Assembly (NCBI GenBank): GCA_050084515.1
Contig: CM114272.1
Span: 25,172,001 to 25,236,000, forward strand
Origin: Blasia pusilla
Taxonomy: Eukaryota > Marchantiophyta > Marchantiopsida > Blasiales
Reading direction: 5' to 3'
DNA: 64,000 nucleotides
Positions 21,981 to 33,763 of this stretch are shown here, piece after piece. Below the pieces are notes generated by a model. That model was given only the letters and a program-made list of their open reading frames with translations, was not told where the DNA came from and ran no database searches. Each line of letters begins with the position of its first letter. The stretch's first letter is position 1. The translations under genes were made by a program, and so were the position numbers.

Positions 21981-24576
21981 ATGGATTTGAACCACCCAGC
22001 TAGAGTAAAGGCACACGATTCCAAGTTGTGGCAGCGGAAAAGCTTACGAGCTAGTGTACTGGGTTGTAAGAGATTGCGATGTCCGTGCAATGTTTGTAAG
22101 GGTGGGTCTACGTTGTCCATCGGCAAGGTGGAATCACATTTGAGAAAAAATGGACGCTCGACACTTTTCCGAGTACTGAAATCTAGGGATGGATGGGAAT
22201 CTTCAGATGAGGAGTGGCTTATGGATGATCTTGCTGAAAAAAGAAGCCAAGAGGATAAGACAATGGAGTCAGCCCCCACCTTCCATGTGGATGGAAGGGA
22301 TAGATATTCCATGGCAGATATAGACAAGCACATTGACGTTCATAAAATGCTCAATGATATTTACCAGAAATACAACCATATACACGAGGATGAAGCTGAA
22401 GAGATGTCCCTCCCATTTGATGAATTACCAGAACCGGGAATGTCAAACGAAGAACCATTATTCAATCATGGAGATGAATATGAGGAGCTTGCTGAAGCTT
22501 GCAAACCCTTGTTCCCTACAGCAAAAACATTTTTTTTGGCTTTTGTCATGTTACTATTCAACATTCAGACCATCCATGGCGTCCCAAATGTAGCTATTGA
22601 CGAAATTTTGAAAATCCTTTGTAAGTTGGTCCTACCAACAGGGAACTTGACGCCACCGAGTTATTATGTAGCAAAAAAGCTCATTGGTAAACTAGGCTTG
22701 AGTTACAACAGTATCAATGTCTGTATGGCTGGATGCGTTTTATTCCAGGGTGATTTGGCTGAAGCTGAGATCTCTCCATTATATGGGAAACCAAGGTTTT
22801 GGAAAGTGGGCAGAACGTTGGTACCATGTTAGGTACTAAGGCATTTTCCTGTTATACCTCGGATGAGGCGTATGTTTAGATGCAGGACGTTGTCTGAATT
22901 GTTGACTTGGTCCCCTTGAACCAAAGCAAGGATGGCTTAGAAAGGCATACAGCTGATTGCAAGGCATGGCGCCACATGGACAACTTATATCCTCGCTTAT
23001 ATCTAGACTTTGCCGAGGAGAAGAGGAATTGCACGTTTGGGCTAGATTTGGACGGAGTGAATCCATTTTCAGACAAGTGGAGTTGTGGTCAACATGGCCC
23101 GTGCTCCTTGTTAATTATAACTTGCCTCCCTGGCTGCAGACAAAAAAATTCTTTGTGATGCTCTCTTTGATCATACTAGGAAAGGAGAGTGTAAATGGGA
23201 AAAACATAGACACATACTTGCTTCCTTTAGTAGAAGAGTTCCAAGAAATGTGGAAATGGGTTCAATTTCATGACGTTCGGAAGGTAGGCGGAAGTTGGAA
23301 CTTCATGTTTAGTGCTATCTTACTATGGACCATAAATGATTACCCGGCATACGGAACTATCGTAGGGCAGAGCCACGGTGGAAAACTAGGATGTACTATA
23401 TGCAGGCCTCGAGTGGATTCTGATTTTTCAAAGTCTTGTGGCAAGCCCATATATGGTTGTCATGGTCGATATCTCCCATTGAGCCATCCATGGAGGACCC
23501 GTAGGTATGGATCTCATTTCAACGGGAGTGCTGAACTCAGACCACGCGTGCCTAGACTACTTTTTGGAGAGATTATTGGATGGGCAAATGAAAAACATAC
23601 ATATGATCAGAGTGGGGGTCAAGCATACGGCCCCACTGATCCCTACAAGAGAACACGGGTGAAAAGGCTGAGTATACTATATTCGTTGCCTTACTGGGCA
23701 GTATCCTGCTTCCTCTCTATATTATCTATTTTTTATGTCATGAAATAGTGGTTATAGAGGATGATAGCTTTTGTTTGATTTGATTGTGGATATTAGCTAT
23801 TATGTTCAAGTCATGAGATGTCCATACTTCCTTGACGATACAATCAGAATTTGCTTATACGTCATACGTTAGATGTAATGCACGTTGAGAAGAATATCGT
23901 TGAGAATCTAGTGAAGACCTTATTTGGAGTGAAAGATATTGTGAAAGTAAGGAGAGATTTGGAGGCCCGTGGGATTCCATCCCATTTGTGGTTGCAACCC
24001 CATCCTAGTAGACCCCAAGTTTTGCTTAAACCAATTTTCGATTATTGTCTATCTCCCCATGACTTGAATACTTTTCTTTCAAGGATTCAAAACTACAAGG
24101 TGCCATCTGGATATTGTGGAGAACTCTCCAAGCATGTGATTAATCGAAAATTGGGCAATATGAAATCACATGATTACCATGTCTTCATTCAGCAAGTCCT
24201 TCCTTATTGCATCCATGGTCTTCTGGAGGACCATGTGAGAATGGTGGTTATTAGATTATCCGAAATTTTTAGAATGGTGTGTACAAAGGTATATGATCCA
24301 GCTTTATTCGACAAACTCCTTGAAGAGACTACCATAACCCTTTGTCTCTTTGAAATGCATTTCCCTCCATCTTTCTTCGACGTGATGACACATTTGTTGA
24401 TTCCTGTCGTAGAAGAATTGGACATGAGTGGGCCAGTAGCATGTCAATGGATGTATCCAATGGAGCGGCATGAAGGCAAAAAGATGGCTCAAGCAAGGGC
24501 CAAGGTCAAAACTTTAAATTTCTCCGGCCGTGCAGGTTTAGATGGACTTGATGTAAGTCATCTTGGCATTCCCTAG
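21981..24576 (+). pseudogene. CACTA (En/Spm) transposase, tnp2 type, with DUF4218-like region
   Basis: The frame from ATG 21981 gives a transposase-associated zinc motif (RLRCPCNVCKGG ... HLRKNGR), then an acidic linker. VLRHFPVIPRMRRMF (about 22833-22877), DGLERHTADCKAWRHMD (22925-22980), STWPVLLVNYNLPPWL (about 23090), YLLPLVEEFQEMW and AILLWTINDYPAYG (about 23310-23350) are the conserved order of the tnp2 domain. 23851-24576 carries HTLDVMHVEKNIVENLVKTL and the DUF4218-type segment LSEIFRMVCTKVYD through GPVACQWMYPMERHEG. The frame changes at about 22830, 22957-23090 and 23750, and a stop lies at 22830, so it cannot make an enzyme. The product of an intact copy would cut and paste the element. 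Confidence 0.8.
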
Positions 24577-24689
24577 TTTTCTTGCTAAAGTTACATAATG
24601 GTAGAAAACCCCCATTATTATTTCACTTCCATATTTGCATTGAACCCTTTCACATGCATGAAATTAATAATCTATGTATTTAAGGAGCA

Positions 24690-26345
24690 TGTGCATATGC
24701 AGCAACGTACCTCAAAGGAGTCCTTGGGCACGAGGCTAGAATCTATGGAGAGAGACGTGTTGCCTAAACAACCACGTTTCACAAAATTGAGTTCATCGGT
24801 AAATGTAAATGCATAACTTTTTTCTTATCCGTTGGCTTGACATGACTAGTATCATAACCTTCATCTGATTGGGTCATGGAGTTAGTATCATATCCTTAAT
24901 CAGGTTGAATTATTGAGTTAGTATCATGGTTGTATCTGGCTGTATAATTGCAAAACCATTTTTTTTCTTAGCTAATTGATCGTTGGATTATATATGCAGA
25001 GTGTGGAATCCAGAGTCACTATTCAATTGGAAGAAGTGGAAAAGAAGTGGAGCGCAGATTTGGATGATGTGAATTTGCAGATGGAACGGTAGAACAAAGC
25101 ATTAAGTGTACTCATGGAAATGGTGTCCAAGCTTACTTCAAAGAATGTGTCTTCAACACCACACCAGATTTCTAGTTCCCCGCCATCCAAGTCTCAACCA
25201 TATGCAACAAGGGATGAGAAGCTCACATCAGGTAGCCCATTCTCATTCATCCGCCCTCAATTTTCAATGGTTATAACTACTTGTCCTTTCCAGCATGAGT
25301 ATTTCAGAATTGACTTTCTTTGTTTTAAGTAACTTACAGTCATTGTTGAACCTATACCAACGTCTAAAGTCGGACAATTAGGGAAGAGGAAGATCTCCAC
25401 ACAAAAAGAGGCAACGGCAACTACACAATCCGGTGGTAAGGAGTGAGATTAGCTTCACTAGATGTAGGGTCTTCTAATATAATTACTTGTTGAAGTGAAG
25501 AATCCGGTTTTACAATTCGTTTCTCAATACTTGGGTTGTTTGTAGAAGTGCCAGAACGAAGCAACAAAAGGAGAATTTCCACTGAAAGTACAGATGGTGA
25601 TACTCGAATCACTCGTAAGTATGTCATCCTTGGCATAATGAATTTGTCTTTGGCGTAGTTTTCAACTTATCCACAAAACAATAGTTATTTCTTCCTACAA
25701 CGTTCAATGAACTTTAGCGTGCATAATGTGCAGATAACTTGAGTATGGACAGCCAAGCCAAATCATAACCAGCCAAAAGACAGAAGTCTAAGCTACAATC
25801 TGATGGTTTGAATGAGCAGAAAAGTGAAATCAGATCAGGTTCGTCTTAGAAAAGAACTAAGGTAATTTCTCTCATCTATAATGGCCTCTTCTATTGAAGG
25901 TTTATATGACGACACTGATACTTCTTGTTGTGGACAGTCAAATGGTCATCTAGGACTTGTGAACTTTTCGCATCATCTTCCAAAATGGGGATGGTCTTTC
26001 AAACAGGTATATCATAGCAGTTTTTTATTTTCAGGTTAATGGTGCAAATGCATGTGGAAAGAATTTGAATTGATACTAACTAAATGTTGTGTATTTTTTT
26101 AGCTACGAATTGGTGATCATGTATTACTCACCAAGCCAAAGTTGAGTAGGATGGTGCTTGGGTTAGGAGTTATATCAGGTTTTGGTGGAAGATACAAGTT
26201 CCATGCCACAGATATCCCCTTAGGCATGGTGAAGGTTGATCTAAACGAGGTGTTCGAGCCGGAACATGCTTTGTGGATGCCAAATTTGATCGATGAACCT
26301 GCACAAGAAACATTTTGGTGATGCTCTTGGCTCAAGCATGTTCTG
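24690..26345 (+). pseudogene. Downstream CACTA exons with coiled coil and a C-terminal module
   Basis: Short plus-strand pieces separated by intron-like gaps: a coiled coil (VTIQLEEVEKKWSADLDDVN, about 25020-25080), Ser/Thr/Lys-rich linkers (25140-25620), then LRIGDHVLLTKPKLSRMVLG and MVKVDLNEVFEPEHALWMPN (26100-26290). The last block resembles the C-terminal domain of proteins found next to CACTA transposases, in which IPLGMVKV-type strands recur. One in-frame stop (25091) and uncertain splice sites mean I cannot assemble it. It probably represents the end of the transposase gene or the second CACTA gene. Confidence 0.4.
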
Positions 26346-27695
26346 GCCAGAGATGCATATGAGAAAGGTGATTCAGTAGAGTAGTCTTTTCTTTTGGCAC
26401 AACTATATAAGGTGCACTTACTTTATTTTCATGGATGACATGATCTCTCTTGCTCTTTCAAGATTAGATCATAAACCCTATTATATTTGATCTTCGCTTG
26501 CCATCTATTTGGATCCTAACCCCATGTAATAGTGTTTCATTTTGTAATTTGGTGTATGGAAGCTACTCTGTAGTGACAATCCATCCCTCAAAATCTGTTT
26601 TCAAGAATATGTTTTCATTATGTGCTTGGTTAATTGCTTGTGTATGTTTCGTTTGTAGCAAGATATTCTTATTATATCTCTTTCTAAACTCAGAGAAAAT
26701 TCATGTAGTTTCTTGATTACATCAAGATGACACTACTCAATGTAACAACATAGTGCTCATGTGCTACTTCCATATAGTTGAGTTGACATGTCTCTGGATA
26801 TATGGTGTTGTTTTAGTTATGTGCGCTTTTGTCAAAATTCTACTATGTGCTAAGGTGAACGTTTAAGTGTTCACCATATAAATGGAAAAGAGGATTTCAA
26901 TAATTCAGATCCATTAATTCTTGCACCATTCAAAAGGCATAATAAACATTCCAAAATATCCAAAATTTATATTCCCACTAGTCATATCAATATAACTAGC
27001 ACAGTACGGTTCAAAAACTAAAGTAGTAAGCTTCAAGTTCTCTCTAGTCATAATTGTATGACTCATGCAGTTCTGTTGCAATGACTACATAATTTCCGCT
27101 ACTCACATAGTCATATCTTTGTGACTAAACCAGTTGTGTCTGCTTTTATAGTAGTCACGTAACTCTACTCGTCTAGTCATAGTACATGACTACATGAGTC
27201 CATACCAACATTTCAATAAAATAAAATGACTACATGATTTGCTAAATATAACTGAATGGACTACACTTGGTGCAATTTGATAGGATATTTTGAACTTTTG
27301 CACACCAACCATGACTAAAGGAGTCGTTGGTGGTAACTAGAAAAATATACACATATGACTAGATAAGTCGTACTCAAGTCCACATCATCAGTGATATGTC
27401 ACAGCAATAGTCCATGTCATCAGTGACACATCACACTAAATAGTCCATGTCACTGATGATGTGTCATTATTCCACGTCATCTGAGTGATGTGTCAGTCAT
27501 GGCCTCATGACTACACCCTCGAGTCATATACCAACCTCCACCTAAGCTGACCATGCTAGTTAGCCTAGTTTCCAAACAAATATGACTTGGCTTTTGTGTC
27601 TAAAGTAGTCGTCAGTCATTGTTAGTCGTGGTATGTAAAATATGACTCAAATGAGTCATATAACCTAGTCATAAAACCAGGGATTTCTTCTAGTG
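26346..27695 (+). mobile_element. CACTA 3' subterminal repeats and terminus
   Basis: From about 26970 short words TAGTCAT / ATGACTA recur in both orientations (for example near 26985, 27045, 27105, 27175, 27355, 27600 and 27660), as in the subterminal transposase-binding repeats of CACTA elements. The region ends TTTCTTCTAGTG at 27695; its reverse complement begins CACTAGAAGAAATCCC, a normal CACTA terminus. AAT at 27696-27698 would be the three-base target duplication, which I could not match because the 5' end was not found. The stretch 27385-27480 also has near-inverted TCCATGTCA / GTGTCA blocks. Confidence 0.7.
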
Positions 27696-27975
27696 AATAG
27701 TTGAGATGCCCTTATCAAATATCTTAACACATTAGGCCAAAGCAAAAGTTGATAAAAGATGCAATATTCATGAAAATGTAGGATTATTTTTTATAGCATA
27801 ATTAGTCCAAAATTTCTGAACGGAAATTGCAGATATAGAATATAGCTGAGCTTGTGGAACAAGTATGGCTCAGTGCATGCAAGTATGGAAAATGAAACAG
27901 AGCTTGAAATAGTTGCAATTCACACCACCTGGTACATTATGTGGCTAAGAAAACACATAATAGCAGGCTAAACAG

Positions 27976-28899
27976 CTATTTTACAGTGGACAAATGTTTT
28001 AGGTGCCAAATGCACAAATCTAGTTCCTCATCACGAGGACAATGTTTTTTACAATGGTCATTGAGAATCGTCAACTCATGAATGATTGATCTAAGTTGTT
28101 CATGCACATCTATGATTTTATCTACACGATGTCCATCGTCCTTCCCAACATATTCCATGACTGTCCTAAGTATCTCATTGCGACCCTCAGACTTGTTGAG
28201 CTGGTCATGAAGGATAGCAATATTCTAAGGGTTGGATCAAATAATGCAACTGGGACAGTACCAACAAAGTAGGATGCGAGAGCAACTTCATTGTTTGGCG
28301 CTACATAAAAAAATTCGAACAAAGGTTTAGGGTGCGTGTGTGCGCGTGTTTATTGTACAAAGTGTACAATAAACCTCCTCTCCAATGTAGTCGAATAGGG
28401 TACAAGCAGAAATGTAAGGTTTATACAATTTGACGTAAGAAATGAAGGAGATGACAACAAGTAGTCCAAGAGCAGTAAGGATCTTAGGAAGCAGACATGG
28501 TCATCAAACATATGGTGCAGAAGCAAGTAACATTCTATGCGTTTATAAAGCTTATGCAAAGTATGACGTGTCGAAGTTCAAAATCAAATTTAAAGTTGCA
28601 AGTGTAGCCAAGAGTTGAAGCTATCTTCTGAACACAATCCCTTGTTGTAATGAAGTAGCAAAATTTCCCTTCATACTATTTGAGGTGCTGTAAGAGGAGA
28701 GGAAGAGAGGAGAGAGGAAACTACCTTCAACCGAAATAGATACTTTTTTTTGAAGAGAGTTTCCATTGGGTTGAAGAGAGGAAACTTTTTGTGTGAATTT
28801 TTTTGCACTTTTTTGTTCATTTATTAAACAATCCCACAGTTTTTTTTCCTCTTCCATATTTTGGCAACCCCTGTGAGTCCGACGAGTTGCAAATTGCAC
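27976..28899 (-). pseudogene. Unrecognised coding-like fragments
   Basis: Two minus-strand segments look protein-coding: 28899-28621 (MEEEKKLWDCLINEQKSAKK ..., 92 residues) and 28322-27976, where two overlapping frames give APNNEVALASYFVGTVPVAL and then VDKIIDVHEQLRSIIHELTI. The latter is amphipathic and probably coiled coil. A frame change near 28140 is needed to join the last two. I do not recognise the family. It may be a decayed host gene or the cargo of a neighbouring element. Confidence 0.3.
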
Positions 28900-29069
28900 A
28901 AAATTTACAAAACTGAAAAATCAGTGGAATCATAAGTGTGGAACCAATCACTTTTTCCATCCAAGGACTGGAAAAAATCTATCATTTGCCCCGAGCTGAA
29001 TAGAGTTCAAGCTCACAGTGAAGGTTGAGAAAAAAATAAAAGTACAATCTAAAACCTCATTTTGCATCC

Positions 29070-30620
29070 TCAAAGTGGTTTGTTTAAAATACTTCGAACT
29101 TCTTTGAGGGACAGAATTGGTTGGTGGATTCCTACTCCTACCTCCGACTCTCTTAAAACTACCAGCAACACATAGTACATGTGCTTACAAGGAAAATACC
29201 TTTTGCCACTTGTCTCTCTTTGGACAAAGTCATTACATGAACATGTGGGAAAGCAACAGATGTGCACCACATACACCCCTGTGACACTTGAATTTACAGT
29301 GTTGTTCCTGACCCAATACATCCTTCCTATTCCATTGCCACTCATGACATCTTTCGTGGCGATGATCTCCATTTTTGCCTCCCGATCTGCTGCAATTCGT
29401 TTTGCTCTCTCCACCGTTGGCCTACACATTTTGTTTCTCTTCACCCCATTTCTAGACTCAAACAGAAATAATGGATTGAGATCATCCACCTTCTCCGGGT
29501 ACATGTTGACATCAATCTTGGGTTGAATACGAAATGCGAAGGTCTCAGTAATCTTGAACATGCTCGAACTTCCCCGCTCTACGAGTCTGAAACCGGCACT
29601 TGTAAGATTGTCCACCGTCTTGAGTGCGTTCGTGTACTGCTCGGCGATGGGCCAAATCGTGGGATATTCCGGGAGCTCCAATGGCAGCCGGATAAGACTT
29701 CCGAAAGCGCAAGATTCATTTGGGCGAAGAAGTACTTCAATTGATCCCCGGTCCTCATGAAACGATCAAAGGTTTTGAGTCCCAAAAACCAGGCAGTGGT
29801 CGCCCGGTCCTTTGTAGATTCTTATTTAGGAAAGTGCCGCATGCTCTCCTAATGCCATCAGATCGTGCCCTGCAAGTGGGTCCACATCCTGGGTTGCTCT
29901 GAGATATATGCCACCGTTTTAGGTTGCAATCCACCTCCATTACCGGAATCCCATATTGTTGAACCACCCCAAAGGTGACAGGATGTTGCGAACTTCCAAA
30001 GAACGGAGGGCTTTTGAAATAAAACATTAACTGATTTTGGAGAAGTAACTCCATCACGGATTTGGGACGGGTCCCGGGTCCCCGAATACCTGGGCGGTGT
30101 AATTTCCTCATCCAAATCAATCACCGGATTTGTTCCTCGATGCTGCCTCTTCACCTGCCTGAAGTCAAGATACTTATCTGGTCTCCACGAGTCTTGTTCG
30201 GACTGCTCTACCACCATCTGTATGGGACGTCTTGAAACCCACCCACGAATATCCCCACCTATGTGTACGTCTTGCTCGAGTGGAGTTCCAGCTACGCACC
30301 GGTTGAAGGCTTCGACAAACAATTTTTCATCACCAGATCTCACGGCCATACGACATAGAGCTCGTAGATCGACGGCCCTTTTCCTTTTGTTATGCCTTTT
30401 GTGAGGAAGATATGGGATGTTGCAGACTGTAGCATTGCTCTTGCCTGGTCTTGTTGGCATGCCTCCACAAGTGAAATTCGTTGGCATGCTTGTGACGACC
30501 TCCAAGAGGAATGAACACTTTCTGCTCCACTTGTGTTGGGGCAGAGGGCATTTTCATGAACGTTCAATCCTTGCAACGACGGCAATGTTAGAAGGGAACG
30601 AAAATAACCCAGGAGTCAAA
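29070..30620 (-). pseudogene. SWIM zinc-finger MULE-like transposase, 3' half
   Basis: The minus strand reads, from 30585 down, NTSGAESVHSSWRSSQACQR, which resembles the post-catalytic part of MULE-type proteins, then a basic stretch (KGITKGKGP). Further pieces follow in shifting frames: FDRFMRTGDQLKYFFAQMNL (near 29760) and LPEYPTIWPIAEQYTNALK. The last frame (29681-29070) ends in a SWIM zinc finger, CSCNDFVQRETSGKRYFPCK followed by HMYYVL, i.e. CxCx(n)CxH. At least three frame changes separate these parts. The order fits the C-terminal half of a large SWIM-type transposase whose N-terminal half lies at 36905-38620 on the same strand. A truncated gypsy element and palindromic repeats sit between them. 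Confidence 0.55.
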
Positions 30621-30627
30621 GAAATAA

Positions 30628-30755
30628 GCGACCTGTCGGAACCAGACGGGTTGCAGGCCCGAGGCATCCCATGAACGACTGTGCGACCCGTCGGGTCCCG
30701 ACGTGTTGTAACTTTAAACCCACCTACTGCAACCCGTCAGAACCCGACGGGTTGC
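30628..30755. repeat. Palindromic repeat cluster A (three units)
   Basis: Three 27-base units at 30628-30654, 30683-30709 and 30729-30755 have the form GCAACCCGTCGG-NNN-CCGACGGGTTGC with one to three mismatches. A module resembling GAGGCATCCCATGA follows the first and the third. They lie exactly where the integrase frame of the gypsy element breaks off, between it and the SWIM half of the MULE gene. Confidence 0.9.
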
Positions 30756-30769
30756 AAGGCCGAGGCATC

Positions 30770-32407
30770 CCATGACACAACATATCTCTCAACATCCTTA
30801 TATAGGCCTTTCCACCAATACCTCTCTTTTATCTTGGTGAAAGTTGCCCAAGTACCTCTTTGACCTGCCCATAAAGAATTGTGGAATTCTTTGAGCACTT
30901 GCATTTTTGTCCCATTGTCATCCACCACCCTCAAGGGCATTCCATCTTTCCTCTTTGGCCTTTTCCAAAGATATCCATCTTGTAGTAGATAGCCATACGC
31001 CTTGTGCCGAATCTCCTTGAAGAACTTTTCTGTCCACCCTCCATCTCTTTGCAGAGTGCTTAAATAGCGCCCAATTTCTTTTAACCTGCCCTCATACAAA
31101 TCCTCTTTGAAGGCGAGAACATCCTCTATGCCACCTCGTTCTTGAGATAACACTTGCCACACATGTGCATCATCCTCATCTATCTCAGTTGCCTCCATAT
31201 CTTCTTCTTGACTAAATCTAGCTCTAGACAACATGTCAGCTATTGAGTTCTCTTTCCCACCTATATGCTTCAATTGTGGATTCAAGGACCTAATGTAGGC
31301 TATCCAACGTAGCATGGCTATATCTGGAGTTGTACAATTCACAATCATACCTAACAAAGGTAGACAATCAACCTCAAGCAATACATAGGCTCCCATAAGA
31401 TACTCCTTCTCAGCTTTCATTGCAGTTACAACTCCCCAAAGCTCCCTCTTTACTTGAGGATACCTCCTCTGTCGTTCCGTAAGTGTACGAGCTCCAAACC
31501 TTGTCGCAAATCTTCTTCCTTCCGGATCATCCTGCCCAACTGCCCATCCGATAGCAATAGGGCTAGTGTCCACTGTGATGATAATAGGTCGTCCGCATTC
31601 GTAGCTCATTTGTCGTAAAACAGGTGGCGACTTCAATGCCTCTTTCAACTGCATCATTGTTGCTCTTTGCTTCTTCTCCCAAGTGAACTTCTTCTTCTTT
31701 CTCAACAACTCATACAAAGGATCAGATATGTGGCCAAAATGAGGAATCCACACCTGATAGAAGACACAAGCTCCTAAAAACCTTCTCACTTCGGTGACGT
31801 TTTCGCATTCTCGTATCCTCCCAATGACATCAACTTTTGCTGGATTTGGTTTTCGGCCAAACTCTCCACAAAGATGATCCACTACCACGATCTGAGGAAC
31901 CCCAAAGCTACACTTTTCTCCAGAAAGAGTAAGATTGACCTCTTCTAGTCTTGTTAGGATCATATCCACATCTCGAATATGATCAGACACAAACTTTCTA
32001 CACCCATCTTTCACAACCCTCTCAATCCTATCTTCTATTGCACACCCCTTTATAGGGATATCATCTACAAAAGGAATGGTTTTCTCAAGAATGAACTCTC
32101 TCAAGATCTTATTCATTGCACTCTGCATGTGAACGACAGAATTTGTTGCTCCTTAAGGTAATGTGCACATTCTTACAAGCCCAAGTGGAGTGGGCATAGT
32201 GGTAATATCTCTACTCTCTGTAGCTAATTGGAATTGATCATATCCTGAGTGCAAATCTCCTATAGAATAGATAGCACGGGCTGCAAAAGCTTTTGCGACT
32301 TCATCTATTCTAGGCCCTGCTCCCATATTTCGAATGGTTACCTTATTTGCCGGTTGCATATCTTGAATGAATCGGAGAGCTCCTGATTTCTTGACAAAGT
32401 GAACCAT
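30770..32407 (-). pseudogene. Gypsy family 2 reverse transcriptase, RNase H and integrase N-terminus
   Basis: Minus-strand reading: 32407-32153 holds VHFVKKSGALRFIQDMQPAN and the YSIGDLHSGYDQFQL palm motif. 32128-30770 starts with the catalytic box in the form PFVDDIPIKG (FVDD rather than the usual Y(I/V)DD), then VRRFLGACVFYQVWIPHFG. RNase H follows with IITVDTSPIAIGWAVGQDD, YPQVKRELWGVVTAMK and IGGKENSIADMLSR. An integrase zinc-binding region (LKEFHNSLWAGQRGTW ... RYWWKGLYKDVERYV) is cut off near 30770. One stop separates the two frames. The residues after the cut are not integrase. Confidence 0.75.
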
Positions 32408-32689
32408 CGACTGAGTAAGGCCCCATAGATGGCTCTAAGATACCCATCTGCATCTTCTCCTTCAATAACTCAATCAGCTTGGGAATCATAGCTCATGGTA
32501 CTGGTATGGGTTTCAAATCCCAAGGCACATGTGGAACTGTGAAAATTACCATCGGTGCCACCACACTCGTGTCTACACAACCAATTTCTTGTGTAGTAAA
32601 AGAGAAAGCCTTACCATGTCTCCTTAACATCTCCCAAAAGCATTTTCTTTCAATTTTGTGAGAAACTCACCCCTCCGATTTGCAGGCGA

Positions 32690-33760
32690 TCTAGCGTCTC
32701 TTCGTGAACTTGTGTCCTATCTTCTTGACATCCCCTTGAGACTTGGCTCCATTGATGCACGTTCTACTTGTCTCCCACAACCCTCTGGTAGTTGAGTAGC
32801 CATTGGTTTCACCTTCCAGGCCACTGTCTTGTATTTTGTGTGCACTTGTGCCTCCATGGGATGTTCGTCAGACTCAAACCCGTGCCCATCCGCTTCCTTC
32901 TCCGTAGATTCACATTCATTTTCTCCTTCCATGAACCTTGATATCTCTTCATGCAACTCACGCGAGTGAATTGCAATCACACTTCTATCCAGCTAATCGG
33001 TGTTCATCTGGGTAAACACCTCTTCAAGACTATCTCCAAAACCCTCTTCTTCATACATCCCACTAATGAACTCTTCATCTAATAGAACACCCTCACATTT
33101 TAACAAACCCTCCTTTTTTTTTATAAAACGTCTTTTCTTTTCATTCATTTCTTTCATCATTTGGAATCTATTAGACCACGAAGAAAAACATTGAGAAACC
33201 CACACCTAAACATATATGATTCTTCCCCTCTACTAGCGGAAGACTCTTTCTATTCTCTGCACCCCCATATTCCCACTCTATAGGAGTGCTAACTAAAAAT
33301 CCGAAAACTCTTTCTCTACCTTCATAGGACCATCTCTCAACTTCTCTCTATTCCTTTCATGACATATTCGTACAGTAAGGAATTGAACTGATCTTGTTCC
33401 ATCCTGACTTCTAATACGGGCATAATGAGATCCATCATCCATGACTTTGGTCTCCATTCTAGATGCTGTGATGTAAGGTTGCCCAAGAATCACAGGATAA
33501 GCAGCTCCATTCTGAACAAAGAAATTTTGCTCAATCAACACATCTCCGATACAAGTTTTGACGGATGGACAAGCACCATAGAGTTCACCTTTTTGGTTGT
33601 TAGCCGCTCGTAGTACCCATCCATGCTCTATATCAATTGGCCACATCCCTTTGTCGTACACACTTCGCGACATGATGTTGATCTCCGAACCATGATCAAT
33701 GAGAGCCAGAACTGACTCTTGAAGAGAGCCAAGTCGAACTCTAGCCTCCGTCGTTGCACG
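32690..33760 (-). pseudogene. Gypsy family 2 protease-like domain with unusual DHG motif
   Basis: The minus strand reads LALIDHGSEINIMSRSVYDK (about 33712-33655), where an aspartic protease of a gypsy element would have D(T/S)GA. YPVILGQPYITASRM follows and matches the ILG..(F/Y)L flap-end region of these proteases. The frame ends at 33293. An acidic stretch with no motif (33205-32717) links it to the reverse transcriptase. His in place of Thr/Ser in the catalytic triplet is odd, but the sequence around it is well preserved. Confidence 0.55.
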
Positions 33761-33763
33761 CGC

